Shown: piece by piece, positions 1 to 8,216 of the stretch
Position numbering within the stretch: position 1 is the first letter of the stretch
Layout of the letters: each line of letters opens with the position of its first letter
Source of the DNA: Polaribacter sp. IC073
Lineage (GTDB): Bacteria; Bacteroidota; Bacteroidia; Flavobacteriales; Flavobacteriaceae
Reading direction: 5' to 3'
Assembly: GCF_007997075.1 (NCBI RefSeq)
Contig: NZ_VORS01000004.1
Location: 248,001-312,000, forward strand
Length of the DNA: 64,000 nucleotides
The notes under the pieces: model-generated
The model's input: only the letters and a program-made list of their open reading frames with translations
Databases searched by the model: none
What the model was told of the DNA's origin: nothing
Made by a program: the position numbers and the translations under genes

Positions 1-48
1 TATAAGAAACCACAACATAGTAATCAAAATAAAAACAGAAAAAGATAA
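1..48 (+). CDS. C-terminal end of a DUF4290-type protein (partial)
   Basis: The first 48 bases read in one open frame ending in TAA at 46-48, six bases before murA. The visible tail (YKKPQHSNQNKNRKR) is rich in K, N, R and Q. In Flavobacteriia a DUF4290 gene commonly lies directly upstream of murA and ends in such a basic, low-complexity tail, so that is the likely identity. The assignment rests on context and composition only, because the domain itself lies outside the window. Confidence 0.5.
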   Translation, partial: YKKPQHSNQNKNRKR

Positions 49-54
49 GAGTCT

Positions 55-1365
55 ATGGCATCATTTAAAATTGAAGGCGGTCATAAATTAAATGGAACAA
101 TTACTCCGCAAGGAGCAAAAAATGAAGTTTTACAAATACTTTGTGCAGTTTTATTAACTCCAGAGAAAGTAGTTGTAAACAATGTTCCAGATATTATTGA
201 TGTAAATAAACTAATTTTTATTTTAGGAGAGTTAGGTGTTAAGGTCGAAAAATTAAGTAGAAATTCATACTCATTACAGGCAGATGAAGTTAATTTAGAT
301 TATTTAGAATCTGAAGACTTTAAAAGAGATGGCAGCTCTTTAAGAGGTTCTATAATGATTGTTGGTCCGTTATTAGCGCGTTTTGGTCGAGGATACATTC
401 CGCGTCCTGGAGGAGATAAAATAGGAAGAAGAAGATTAGATACGCATTTTGAAGGTTTTATAAGATTAGGTGCAAAATTTCGTTATAATAAAGAAGAATC
501 TTTTTACGGTGTAGAGGCAGAAGAGTTATACGGTACAGAAATGTTACTAGATGAAGCTTCTGTAACAGGTACAGCAAATATTTTAATGGCTGCTGTTTTG
601 GCTACAGGTACTACAAAAATATACAATGCGGCTTGCGAACCCTACATTCAGCAATTATCTAAAATGTTGAATTCTATGGGCGCAAAAATTTCTGGTGTTG
701 GTTCTAATTTATTAACAATAGAAGGTGTAGCTTCTTTAAGAGGTTGTGAGCATACCGTATTACCAGACATGATTGAAATTGGTTCTTGGATTGGTGTTGC
801 GGTAATGACACGTTCAGAATTAACGATAAAAAATGTTAGTTGGGAAAATCTTGGACAAATACCAAATGTATTTAGAAAGTTAGGCGTTAAATTAGAGAAA
901 AGAGACGACGATATTTATATTCCGGCTCAAGAATCGTATGAGATTCAGAATTATATTGATGGTTCTGTTTTAACAGTGGCAGATGCTCCTTGGCCTGGTT
1001 TTACTCCAGATTTATTAAGCATTGTTTTGGTGATTGCAACACAAGCAAAAGGAACCGTTTTAATACATCAAAAGATGTTTGAAAGTAGGTTGTTTTTTGT
1101 TGATAAATTGATTGATATGGGGGCTAAAGTTATTTTATGTGATCCTCACAGAGCAACTGTAATTGGAATGGATTTTGAAAGCTCATTAAAAGCAACTAAA
1201 ATGACATCGCCAGATATTAGAGCAGGAATTTCTTTACTAATCGCAGCATTATCTGCAAAAGGAACCTCAATAATCAACAATATAGAGCAAATAGATAGAG
1301 GATACGAAAATATAGAAGCTCGTTTAAAGTCTATTGGTGCTAAGATTGAAAGGATTAATGAATAA
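55..1365 (+). CDS. murA: UDP-N-acetylglucosamine 1-carboxyvinyltransferase
   Basis: Cytoplasmic enzyme that transfers enolpyruvate from PEP to UDP-GlcNAc, the first committed step of peptidoglycan synthesis. The 436 residues match the family's usual length of about 420-440. The N-terminal KLNGTITPQGAKNEVLQIL stretch (11-29) holds the conserved substrate-binding K and N residues. The catalytic loop reads PGGDKIG at 118-124: residue 121 is Asp where E. coli MurA has Cys115. Known Cys-to-Asp MurAs (Mycobacterium, Chlamydia) are active but intrinsically insensitive to fosfomycin. The start ATG follows the preceding stop by six bases, suggesting cotranscription. Identity is very secure. Confidence 0.97.
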   Translation: MASFKIEGGHKLNGTITPQGAKNEVLQILCAVLLTPEKVVVNNVPDIIDVNKLIFILGELGVKVEKLSRNSYSLQADEVNLDYLESEDFKRDGSSLRGSIMIVGPLLARFGRGYIPRPGGDKIGRRRLDTHFEGFIRLGAKFRYNKEESFYGVEAEELYGTEMLLDEASVTGTANILMAAVLATGTTKIYNAACEPYIQQLSKMLNSMGAKISGVGSNLLTIEGVASLRGCEHTVLPDMIEIGSWIGVAVMTRSELTIKNVSWENLGQIPNVFRKLGVKLEKRDDDIYIPAQESYEIQNYIDGSVLTVADAPWPGFTPDLLSIVLVIATQAKGTVLIHQKMFESRLFFVDKLIDMGAKVILCDPHRATVIGMDFESSLKATKMTSPDIRAGISLLIAALSAKGTSIINNIEQIDRGYENIEARLKSIGAKIERINE

Positions 1366-1420
1366 AAAAAAATGATGAATAAGAAAAAGTGTTTTATGAA
1401 TTTAAAATAAATACTTTTTA

Positions 1421-1972
1421 ATGATGATACGCAATTTATATAACGAAGAATGGAGAGAAATTGAGTTTGATGAAAAAGTTTCTATAAAAAAGAGGTTTAA
1501 GATTTCAAATTTTGGAAGAGTTCTTTATTGCGAAGGTGATAAAGAATCTTTAAGAAAAAAGAGTTTCATTAATGGCTATGAAACTATTTCATTAAAACAA
1601 GCAGTAAATAACAAATCTACAAGTAGATATGTTCATAAACTCGTTGCCCAACATTTTTTAGAAAAAGAAAATGAAGCGAAAGTTTTTGTTTTGCATATTG
1701 ATTATGATAAGAATAATAATACTGTAGAAAATTTAAAATGGGCAACCAAACGAGAAAAAGAATTACATCAGTTTAAAAACCCTGTATTTATTGAGTCTCG
1801 AAAAAACATTAAAACCAATTATAAGCTTACTGAAGGAAAAGTAAAAATTATAAAAAGGCAACTTAAAAATAAAAGAACTAGAATTACCATGATAGCGAAA
1901 CGTTTTGGCGTTTCAGATATGCAAATTCATAGAATTAAATCTGGTGAAAATTGGGCGCACGTTACCATATAA
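1421..1972 (+). CDS. NUMOD4/HNH-type endonuclease with C-terminal helix-turn-helix
   Basis: A 183-residue protein with three parts. Residues about 7-35 resemble a NUMOD4 motif (NEEWREIEF and ISNFGRV). Residues about 70-112 resemble an HNH_3 domain (HKLVAQHFL, then VLHIDYDKNNNTVENLKWAT). A C-terminal segment (about 138-178) resembles a helix-turn-helix found in homing-type endonucleases (MIAKRFGVSDMQIHRIKSGE). The usual Asn before the central His (VNHID) is Leu here, so nuclease activity is not certain. The gene stands free between murA and grpE, with 55 bases after murA, and there is no sign of an intron or intein in the neighbours. The first two codons are both ATG. Confidence 0.75.
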   Translation: MMIRNLYNEEWREIEFDEKVSIKKRFKISNFGRVLYCEGDKESLRKKSFINGYETISLKQAVNNKSTSRYVHKLVAQHFLEKENEAKVFVLHIDYDKNNNTVENLKWATKREKELHQFKNPVFIESRKNIKTNYKLTEGKVKIIKRQLKNKRTRITMIAKRFGVSDMQIHRIKSGENWAHVTI

Positions 1973-2000
1973 AAACTAGTACAAAAACGAAAAGAAAGAT

Positions 2001-2023
2001 AGTGTCAGTTTGACACTATTTTT
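2001..2023 (+). terminator. 7-bp inverted repeat with T-run: terminator and/or operator
   Basis: AGTGTCA (2001-2007) and TGACACT (2011-2017) are perfect complements around a GTT loop, followed by A and a run of T. As RNA this is a plausible but short intrinsic terminator for the HNH gene. As DNA it is a TGTCA-N3-TGACA dyad lying 9 bases upstream of a sigma-54-like promoter, so it may instead (or also) be a regulator site for grpE-dnaJ. Confidence 0.55.
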
Positions 2024-2026
2024 TTG

Positions 2027-2044
2027 TTGGCAACATTTTTGCCT
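2027..2044 (+). promoter_or_regulatory. sigma-54-like -24/-12 promoter for grpE
   Basis: TTGGCAACATTTTTGCCT has GG at 2029-2030 and GC at 2041-2042, the exact 12-base register of the RpoN consensus (TGGCAC-N5-TTGCW), matching at TGGCA and TTTGC. The predicted start of transcription near 2054 leaves about 24 bases to the grpE ATG at 2078. No TAnnTTTG element fits better here. I recall similar elements ahead of heat-shock genes in other Flavobacteriia, but that is memory, not a search. Confidence 0.55.
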
Positions 2045-2077
2045 ATAGATAAGAGACAATTTAACGATTACAAAGAA

Positions 2078-2626
2078 ATGAGTAAGAAAGACACTATACA
2101 CGAGGAAGAAATAAAGAACGAACAAGAAACTGTTCAAGTTGAAGAAAATCAAGAAGTAGAAGCAGAAGTTGTAAAAGAAGAACCTACAGCAGAAGAATTA
2201 CTTCAAGCTGAAAAGGATAAGTTTTTACGTTTGTTTGCAGAGTTTGAAAACTATAAAAAAAGAACAACTAGAGAAAGAATAGAGTTGTTTAAAACTGCAG
2301 GACAAGAATTAATGACATCTTTACTGCCAATTATTGATGATTTCGAACGTGCGCTGCCACATATTGAAGGAGATAAGGAAGCCGAAGAATTAAGAAAAGG
2401 TGTTCTATTAATTTATCAAAAATTTTATAACACTTTAGAGCAAAAAGGACTGTCGATAATAGCGACAAATGTTAGTGACACTTTTGATGCTGAAATTCAT
2501 GAAGCAATTACGCAAATTCCTGCACCTTCAGAAGATTTAAAAGGAAAGATAATAGATTGTATCGAAAAAGGATATAGACTAGGAGACAAGATTATTCGTT
2601 ACCCAAAAGTGGTTATCGGACAATAA
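2078..2626 (+). CDS. grpE: Nucleotide exchange factor GrpE
   Basis: Cochaperone that releases ADP from DnaK. The 182 residues comprise a very acidic N-terminal part (to about residue 45), a long helical coiled-coil segment containing RLFAEFENYKKRTTRERIEL, and a C-terminal beta domain with the family motif region HEAITQIP and the ending YRLGDKIIRYPKVVIG. The frame stays open upstream to a TTG at 2024, but that start would overlap the promoter and add residues not typical of GrpE. The ATG at 2078 (MSKKDTIHEEE) is therefore chosen. It is followed by dnaJ after 122 bases that hold a strong hairpin, so cotranscription with attenuation or processing is possible. Confidence 0.95.
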   Translation: MSKKDTIHEEEIKNEQETVQVEENQEVEAEVVKEEPTAEELLQAEKDKFLRLFAEFENYKKRTTRERIELFKTAGQELMTSLLPIIDDFERALPHIEGDKEAEELRKGVLLIYQKFYNTLEQKGLSIIATNVSDTFDAEIHEAITQIPAPSEDLKGKIIDCIEKGYRLGDKIIRYPKVVIGQ

Positions 2627-2631
2627 AAGAG

Positions 2632-2674
2632 TTTTCAGTTTTAGTTAGCAGCATATGCAAACTAAAACTGAAAA
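2632..2674. repeat. 15-bp inverted repeat plus short direct repeats between grpE and dnaJ
   Basis: Arms 2632-2646 (TTTTCAGTTTTAGTT) and 2660-2674 are perfect complements with a 13-base loop that itself contains the palindrome GCATATGC. Downstream, GAATACTGAAAA occurs twice (starting about 2703 and 2726) with CTGCGACTG between. There is no long T-run, so this looks more like a processing/stability hairpin or a short interspersed repeat than a terminator. Confidence 0.7.
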
Positions 2675-2748
2675 TTAAAAAAGTATTAGTAACAGGCAAC
2701 AAAGAATACTGAAAAGCTGCGACTGAATACTGAAAACTAAAAATAAAA

Positions 2749-3891
2749 ATGGCAAAACAAGATTTTTACGAAATATTAGATCTTTCAAAATCGGCATCTC
2801 AAGCAGAAATTAAGAAAGGATATAGAAAAATGGCGATTAAATATCACCCGGATAAGAATCCTGATGATAAAAATGCTGAAGAAAACTTTAAGAAAGCTGC
2901 AGAAGCTTATGAAGTTTTAAGTGACGAAAACAAAAGAGCTCGTTATGATCAATATGGTCATGCAGGTTTTGATGGCCCTCAAAGTGGCGGTGGTTTTGGT
3001 GGCGGTGGCATGGATATGGATGACATATTTAGTCAGTTTGGAGATATTTTCGGCGGTGGAGGCGGTGGTTTCGGCGGCGGCTTTGGTGGTTTTGGTGGTG
3101 GTGGAGGCCAGCGTCAAGCTAGAGTTAAAGGAAGTAATATGCGAATTCGTGTAAAACTAACTTTAGAGGAAATAGCCAAAGGTGTAGAGAAGAAAGTAAA
3201 GGTTCGCAGAAAAGTGCAAGCAGCAGGCGTTTCTTATAAAACGTGTACAACTTGTAATGGTTCTGGCCAGCAAATGCGTGTTACCAATACTATTTTAGGT
3301 AGAATGCAAACAGCAACAACTTGTGGAACTTGTTCTGGAGCCGGAGAAATTATAAGCAGCAAACCAAATGATGCAGATGCACAAGGTTTAATTATTACAG
3401 AAGAAACGGTCTCTATAAATATTCCTGAAGGAGTTACAGAAGGAGTTCAGTTAAAAGTAGGCGGAAAGGGGAATGAAGCTCCGGGTAAGAACTCTATAGC
3501 GGGTGATTTATTGGTTTTAATTGAAGAAATTCCGCATGAAACTTTAAAAAGAGAAGGAACTAATATACATTATGATTTGTATATTAATTTTTCTGAAGCT
3601 GTTTTAGGAACCAGTAAAGAGGTTGACACTGTTACTGGAAAAGTAAAAATTAAAATTGATGTAGGGACACAATCTGGTAAGATTTTAAGATTAAAAGGAA
3701 AAGGGTTACCAAGTATAGAAAGGTACGGAACAGGAGATTTCCTAATTCATATTAATGTTTGGACACCGCAAGAATTAAATAAGGAACAAAAACAGTTCTT
3801 TGAAAAAATGACGGATAGTGAAAATTTTGCGCCAGCACCTAACAAGTCAGATAAATCTTTTTTTGAAAAAGTAAAAGACATGTTCTCATAG
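2749..3891 (+). CDS. dnaJ: Chaperone protein DnaJ with a two-motif zinc region
   Basis: Hsp40 cochaperone that delivers substrates to DnaK and stimulates its ATPase. The 380 residues contain a J domain (1-70, HPD at 33-35), a Gly/Phe-rich linker (about 76-120), a central cysteine region and two C-terminal substrate-binding domains ending [11 protein letters not shown]. The central region has only two CxxCxGxG motifs (C166/C169 and C192/C195) instead of the usual four, with the rest replaced by a stretch containing [14 protein letters not shown]. One Zn site rather than two is inferred. The same reduced pattern is, as far as I recall, common in Flavobacteriia. It sits downstream of grpE; dnaK is not in the window. 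Confidence 0.96.
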   Translation: MAKQDFYEILDLSKSASQAEIKKGYRKMAIKYHPDKNPDDKNAEENFKKAAEAYEVLSDENKRARYDQYGHAGFDGPQSGGGFGGGGMDMDDIFSQFGDIFGGGGGGFGGGFGGFGGGGGQRQARVKGSNMRIRVKLTLEEIAKGVEKKVKVRRKVQAAGVSYKTCTTCNGSGQQMRVTNTILGRMQTATTCGTCSGAGEIISSKPNDADAQGLIITEETVSINIPEGVTEGVQLKVGGKGNEAPGKNSIAGDLLVLIEEIPHETLKREGTNIHYDLYINFSEAVLGTSKEVDTVTGKVKIKIDVGTQSGKILRLKGKGLPSIERYGTGDFLIHINVWTPQELNKEQKQFFEKMTDSENFAPAPNKSDKSFFEKVKDMFS

Positions 3892-3927
3892 GAAATGTAT
3901 ATATTTTTAATCAAAATGCATAAAATA

Positions 3928-3959
3928 TTGTATTAAAGATAATATTTGATGTATATTTG
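3928..3959 (+). promoter_or_regulatory. Bacteroidota-type promoter (TTG / TATATTTG)
   Basis: TTG at 3928-3930 and TATATTTG at 3952-3959 are separated by 21 bases, matching the Bacteroidota primary-sigma pattern TTG-N19-22-TAnnTTTG. The start would be near 3964-3966, inside the first hairpin region that follows. No protein frame begins downstream before the terminator at 4010-4037. Confidence 0.55.
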
Positions 3960-3963
3960 TAGT

Positions 3964-4037
3964 GTTATTGAGAAATCGATAACACTTTTTCTTTTTCATA
4001 GCAATTTTTCCCACTCAATTTATTGAGTGGGTTTTTT
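3964..4037 (+). ncRNA. Candidate small RNA of about 70 nt between dnaJ and rnpB
   Basis: The stretch lies directly downstream of the promoter at 3928-3959. It contains a stem GTGTTAT/ATAACAC (3962-3985 region) and ends in a strong intrinsic terminator at 4010-4037. The short linker CATAGCAATTTTTC between the hairpins is the only single-stranded part. No open frame with a start codon fits. The alternative reading is that both hairpins are merely tandem terminators of dnaJ, which stops 72 bases before the putative start. Confidence 0.4.
4010..4037 (+). terminator. Rho-independent terminator
   Basis: CCCACTCAAT (4010-4019) and ATTGAGTGGG (4022-4031) form a 10-bp GC-containing stem around TT, followed by TTTTTT. 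It ends the candidate small RNA or the dnaJ transcript and insulates rnpB. Confidence 0.85.
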
Positions 4038-4073
4038 ATGAAAATTAATTGTAGTATAACAAAATATTAAAAA

Positions 4074-4376
4074 ATAAGCAGGCTTATCTTATCGACTTGT
4101 TTTAACAAGTAGGAAAGTCCGGACACCAAAGAGTATCATAGCGGATAACATCCGTCCAGCGTAAGTTGAGGACCAGTGCAACAGAAAGTATGTACAGTTC
4201 GGCTGTAGTGAAACCAGGTAAACTCTATGAGGTGCAATGCCATGTATATTAGAGCTTGAGAGCTACTCGCTCGATTCTAAAGGGTAGGCAGATGGATTCT
4301 AAGAGCAATTTTAGAACTAGATAAATGATAAGAACCTTTTTAAGGAACAGAATTCGGCTTATTAGCCTGCTTTTTT
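4074..4376 (+). ncRNA. rnpB: RNase P RNA, bacterial type A
   Basis: Catalytic RNA of RNase P, which matures tRNA 5' ends. The closing P1 helix is AAGCAGGCT (4076-4084) with AGCCTGCTT (4364-4372), followed by a T-run that doubles as terminator. The universally conserved 5' core appears as AGGAAAGTCCGGACACCA at about 4112 and the 3' core as ACAGAATTCGGCTTATTAGC from about 4347. Length about 300 nt is somewhat short for type A but typical for Flavobacteriia. No clear TAnnTTTG element precedes it, so its own promoter was not identified. Confidence 0.93.
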
Positions 4377-4520
4377 AATATTATTTTGATCATATTTTTG
4401 TTTTATGATAAAATTCACTGCTTTTAATTACGAAATCATTATAATTTTAAGAAATAACTTTTCTTTATTCATTAATTGTAGCTATCTATTATTTATCTTT
4501 TAAAGTTCACTTAAAAAATG

Positions 4521-4528
4521 TAATTTTG
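4521..4528 (+). promoter_or_regulatory. -7 element of the aconitase promoter
   Basis: TAATTTTG fits TAnnTTTG and lies 32 bases before the aconitase ATG, giving a leader of about 27 bases. No clear TTG -33 element was seen at the right distance. Confidence 0.5.
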
Positions 4529-4560
4529 TACTACTTATAATCATAAAATTTAACGAGAAT

Positions 4561-6828
4561 ATGGCTTTTGATATTGATATGATCAAAAAAGTGTACGCAA
4601 ACGTTGTAGAACGCGTAGATGTAGCACGTGAAATTACAGGAAAACCCTTAACTTTAGCAGAAAAGATATTATACAGTCACCTTTGGGATGGAAATCCTAA
4701 AAAAGCTTTTTCGAGAGGAAAAGACTATGTAAATTTTGCTCCAGATAGAATTGCTTTGCAAGATGCAACCGCGCAAATGGCTTTATTGCAATTTATGCAA
4801 GCAGGTAAAACTAAGGTTGCAGTTCCTACAACTACACACTGTGATCACTTAATTCAAGCTAAAAACGGAGCAAGTTCAGATTTACAATCAGCTTTAAATA
4901 CAAGTAATGAAGTTTTTAATTTCTTAGAATCGGTATCTAATAAATACGGTTTAGGTTTCTGGAAACCAGGAGCAGGAATTATTCATCAAGTAGTTTTAGA
5001 AAATTATGCATTTCCAGGAGGAATGATGATTGGTACCGATTCGCATACAGTAAATGCTGGTGGTTTAGGTATGGTTGCTATTGGTGTTGGTGGTGCAGAT
5101 GCAGTAGATGTAATGGCAGGTATGGCTTGGGAATTAAAGTTTCCAAAGTTAATTGGAGTAAAGTTAACCGGAAAACTTTCTGGTTGGACAGCGCCAAAAG
5201 ATGTTATTTTAAAAGTTGCAGGTATTGTTTCAGCAAAAGGTGGAACAGGTGCAATTGTAGAATATTTTGGTGAAGGAGCAACTTCTATGTCTTGTACAGG
5301 TAAAGGTACCATTTGTAACATGGGAGCAGAAATAGGAGCAACTACTTCTACTTTTGGTTATGATGAATCTATGGAGCGTTATTTACGTGCTACCGATAGA
5401 AGTGATGTTGCAGATGCAGCAAATAAAGTGAAAGATTATTTAACGGGAGATACAGAGGTGTATGCAAACCCAGAACAATATTTCGATGAAGTAATTGAAA
5501 TTAATTTATCAGAATTAAGTCCTTTATTAAACGGACCATTTACACCAGATTTATCTACAAAAGTGGGGTCTGACATGACGGATGCTGCAAATAAAAACGA
5601 TTGGCCTTTAAAAGTTGAATGGGGCTTAATTGGTTCTTGTACAAACTCTTCTTATGAAGATTTATCGAGAGCGTCTTCAATTGCACAACAAGCAATTGAT
5701 AAAGGATTAAAAATGAAATCTGAATTAGGAATTAATCCAGGTTCAGAGAAAGTAAGATATACTGCAGATAGAGATGGTATTATAGGAATTTTTGAAAAAT
5801 TAGATGCTAAGATTTTTACAAATGCTTGTGGGCCATGTATTGGTCAATGGGCACGTTATGAAGATCCTAAAAATGCACCTAAGAACTCTATAATTCACTC
5901 TTTTAACAGAAACTTTGCAAAACGTGCAGATGGTAACCCAAATACGCATGCCTTTGTAGCTTCACCAGAAATGGTTGCAGCAGTTGCCATTGCTGGTCGT
6001 TTAGATTTTAATCCAATTACGGATAAATTAATCAATGAAAACGGAGAAGAAGTAATGTTAGACGAACCAACAGGATGGGAATTACCTCCAAAAGGTTTCG
6101 AAGTAAAAGATGATGGTTATTTAGCGCCAGAAGAAGATGGAAGTCACGTGCAAATTGCTGTGAAAAACGATTCTGAAAGATTACAATTATTAGAGCCTTT
6201 TACGCCTTTAGGAAATGATTTAACAGGTATAAAATTACTAATAAAAGCACATGGAAAATGTACTACAGATCACATTTCTATGGCAGGACCATGGTTGCGT
6301 TATAGAGGTCATTTAGATAATATTTCTAACAACTGTTTAATTGGAGCTGTGAATGCTTTTGGCATGAAAACCAATTTTGTGAAAAATCAATTAACAGGTG
6401 AGTTTGGTGGTGTGCCAGATACTGCAAGAGCTTATAAAGCTGCAGGGATTAAAACAATTGTTGTTGGAGACCATAACTACGGTGAAGGTTCTTCTAGAGA
6501 GCATGCTGCTATGGAGCCAAGGCATTTAGGTGTTGCTGCTGTTATAGTAAAATCTTTTGCGAGAATTCATGAAACAAACTTAAAGAAACAAGGAATGTTA
6601 GGTTTAACATTTGCGAATGAAGCAGATTATGACTTAATACAAGAAGATGATACTTTTAACTTTGTAGATTTAAATGAGTTTGCACCAAATAAACCTTTAA
6701 ATATAGAGGTTGTGCATGCAGACGGATCTAAAGACACTATTGTTGTAAATCACACATACAATGAAGGTCAAATTGAGTGGTATAACGAAGGTTCTGCTTT
6801 AAACTTGATAAAAAAAGAAAACGCTTAA
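4561..6828 (+). CDS. acn: Aconitate hydratase (mitochondrial-type)
   Basis: TCA-cycle enzyme that isomerises citrate and isocitrate using a [4Fe-4S] cluster. The 755 residues match mitochondrial-type aconitase. Cluster ligands are C360 in GSCTNSS and C423/C426 in [10 protein letters not shown]. The early [11 protein letters not shown] motif and the C-terminal swivel domain ([47 protein letters not shown]) are all present. It is a single gene bounded by its own -7 element and a terminator, so it is probably monocistronic. There are no signs of damage. Confidence 0.97.
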   Translation: MAFDIDMIKKVYANVVERVDVAREITGKPLTLAEKILYSHLWDGNPKKAFSRGKDYVNFAPDRIALQDATAQMALLQFMQAGKTKVAVPTTTHCDHLIQAKNGASSDLQSALNTSNEVFNFLESVSNKYGLGFWKPGAGIIHQVVLENYAFPGGMMIGTDSHTVNAGGLGMVAIGVGGADAVDVMAGMAWELKFPKLIGVKLTGKLSGWTAPKDVILKVAGIVSAKGGTGAIVEYFGEGATSMSCTGKGTICNMGAEIGATTSTFGYDESMERYLRATDRSDVADAANKVKDYLTGDTEVYANPEQYFDEVIEINLSELSPLLNGPFTPDLSTKVGSDMTDAANKNDWPLKVEWGLIGSCTNSSYEDLSRASSIAQQAIDKGLKMKSELGINPGSEKVRYTADRDGIIGIFEKLDAKIFTNACGPCIGQWARYEDPKNAPKNSIIHSFNRNFAKRADGNPNTHAFVASPEMVAAVAIAGRLDFNPITDKLINENGEEVMLDEPTGWELPPKGFEVKDDGYLAPEEDGSHVQIAVKNDSERLQLLEPFTPLGNDLTGIKLLIKAHGKCTTDHISMAGPWLRYRGHLDNISNNCLIGAVNAFGMKTNFVKNQLTGEFGGVPDTARAYKAAGIKTIVVGDHNYGEGSSREHAAMEPRHLGVAAVIVKSFARIHETNLKKQGMLGLTFANEADYDLIQEDDTFNFVDLNEFAPNKPLNIEVVHADGSKDTIVVNHTYNEGQIEWYNEGSALNLIKKENA

Positions 6829-6850
6829 TATTTCTAGTGTTTACATATAA

Positions 6851-6880
6851 AACTCTCGATGAAATTCGAGAGTTTTTTTG
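6851..6880 (+). terminator. Rho-independent terminator after aconitase
   Basis: AACTCTCGA and TCGAGAGTT flank a short TGAAAT loop and are followed by seven T. It lies 22 bases after the aconitase stop. Confidence 0.9.
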
Positions 6881-6894
6881 TTATATAAATAATT

Positions 6895-7590
6895 ATGAAT
6901 ACAACAGAATTTAATCAATTTTTAAACCAACTTTCATTAGAGGCAGTGGCTGTTATTGATACCGCTATTTCTCTAGATAAATATTTCCCAATAGATATTT
7001 CAGAAAAGAACACAGATTTACAAAAGTTTGATGTTTCTTCTTCTGAAGAATGGGAAAAGTATCTTACTTCATATCTAAAAAAAAATGATAAAGAAGTTGC
7101 TTTTGGAGGTTATTTAGAGAAAAGAAACTTGTATGATAGAAGTGCTTATTTTAAAAAATTAGCAGAAAATGAGAAAAGAAACATTCACTTAGGTATCGAT
7201 TTATGGTACAAAGCAAATACAAAAGTATTAGCTGTTTTAGACGGTGAAGTACATAGTTTTAAAAACAATAATAATTTTGGGGATTATGGACCAACAATCA
7301 TTCTAAAACATCAAGTTAATAGTGAAATTTTCTATAGTCTTTATGGTCATTTATCTTCAAGCTCTATTGAAAAAATTAAAATTGGTGATGTTTTTTTACA
7401 AGGAAATATTATTGGGTTTTTAGGAGATGCTTCAATAAACGGAGATTACGCACCTCATTTACATTTTCAGATTATTAGAAATATGGAACAGAATTTTGGA
7501 GATTACCCAGGAGTTTGTTCAAAAGAAAATATTGAGTTCTATATGAATAATTGCCCAAATCCTAATTTGATATTAAAATTAGATTTATAA
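6895..7590 (+). CDS. M23 (LytM-type) metallopeptidase without a signal peptide
   Basis: The C-terminal half is a LytM fold. Zinc-site residues are H98 and D102 in HLGIDLW and H190 of the HLHF motif (188-191), with a GHLS motif around 155. LytM proteins normally cleave peptidoglycan cross-links in the periplasm, but this 231-residue protein begins MNTTEFNQFLNQLSLEAV with no hydrophobic signal and no anchor. The first 90 residues are an unassigned helical region. Either it is a cytoplasmic LytM-fold protein with another substrate or it is exported by an unrecognised route. It begins 14 bases after the aconitase terminator; no partner gene is adjacent. Confidence 0.8.
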   Translation: MNTTEFNQFLNQLSLEAVAVIDTAISLDKYFPIDISEKNTDLQKFDVSSSEEWEKYLTSYLKKNDKEVAFGGYLEKRNLYDRSAYFKKLAENEKRNIHLGIDLWYKANTKVLAVLDGEVHSFKNNNNFGDYGPTIILKHQVNSEIFYSLYGHLSSSSIEKIKIGDVFLQGNIIGFLGDASINGDYAPHLHFQIIRNMEQNFGDYPGVCSKENIEFYMNNCPNPNLILKLDL

Positions 7591-7745
7591 AATGGATGTG
7601 ATTTGTATTATTTTAGCTTTTTTTATTCAGGATTAAAATAAAAAATGCCCAAATAAAGTTTTGTATTGAAAAGGTACCAGCTAACAAACAACAGTTGTAT
7701 TATTTTTTATTTATTTTTAGAGGGATTATATAGACTTCGCCTTTT

Positions 7746-8036
7746 TTAATTCCTTTTACAGTTCAACCTTCTTTTTAAAAATGAATTTAATTCAGAAACT
7801 TTAGACTTTATAGATAGTACAACAACTTCGTTGTTATTATTTATAATAAAAGAAACTTCAGCAGTAATTGTTTTATTTATTTCAAAAGGAATATCATTTC
7901 CAATAAAAGAGGATAATTCTGTTCTTAAAGTTTTTGTTTTTTTTGCTTTCTTAGGGTTTGTTTCTGATGCAGAAACTGAAAATACGATAGATAAACTAAT
8001 TGCAATAACGGCGATAACTGTTTTTAAACTCTTCAT
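7746..8036 (-). CDS. Small secreted protein of unknown function
   Basis: A 96-residue product with an N-terminal signal peptide (hydrophobic 7-22, cleavage likely after SVSAS). It has a Lys-rich linker and one short beta-rich segment (AEVSFIINNNNEVVVLSI) followed by an amphipathic end. The layout resembles a single TonB C-terminal-like beta unit, but that is a loose impression. It is preceded by 180 bases without a gene on its upstream side and followed by 155 bases without a recognisable terminator. I do not recognise a function. Confidence 0.7.
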   Translation of the reverse strand: MKSLKTVIAVIAISLSIVFSVSASETNPKKAKKTKTLRTELSSFIGNDIPFEINKTITAEVSFIINNNNEVVVLSIKSKVSELNSFLKRRLNCKRN

Positions 8037-8216
8037 AATTGGTGTGTTTTAGCTTGATGTTATATGGTAAAGACGATACCAATTCAAAAACGTTTCAGCA
8101 ATTAGTGGGTTTAAGATATAATTAACGCTATCTAATTAAAATTAATAAGTCCATATTATTTCACTTTTAAAGGCATTTTCGTAAATAAACTGTTAAAATA
8201 TAGGCAAAGAAAAAAG

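Noticed and set aside
2917..3154. Open frames on both strands over the dnaJ glycine-rich linker
   Set aside because: They are produced by the repetitive GGT/GGC codons of the real dnaJ frame, have no family features, and lie wholly inside dnaJ.
5004..5321. 105-residue minus-strand frame inside aconitase
   Set aside because: Low-complexity composition of an antisense shadow; the aconitase frame is intact and fully conserved.
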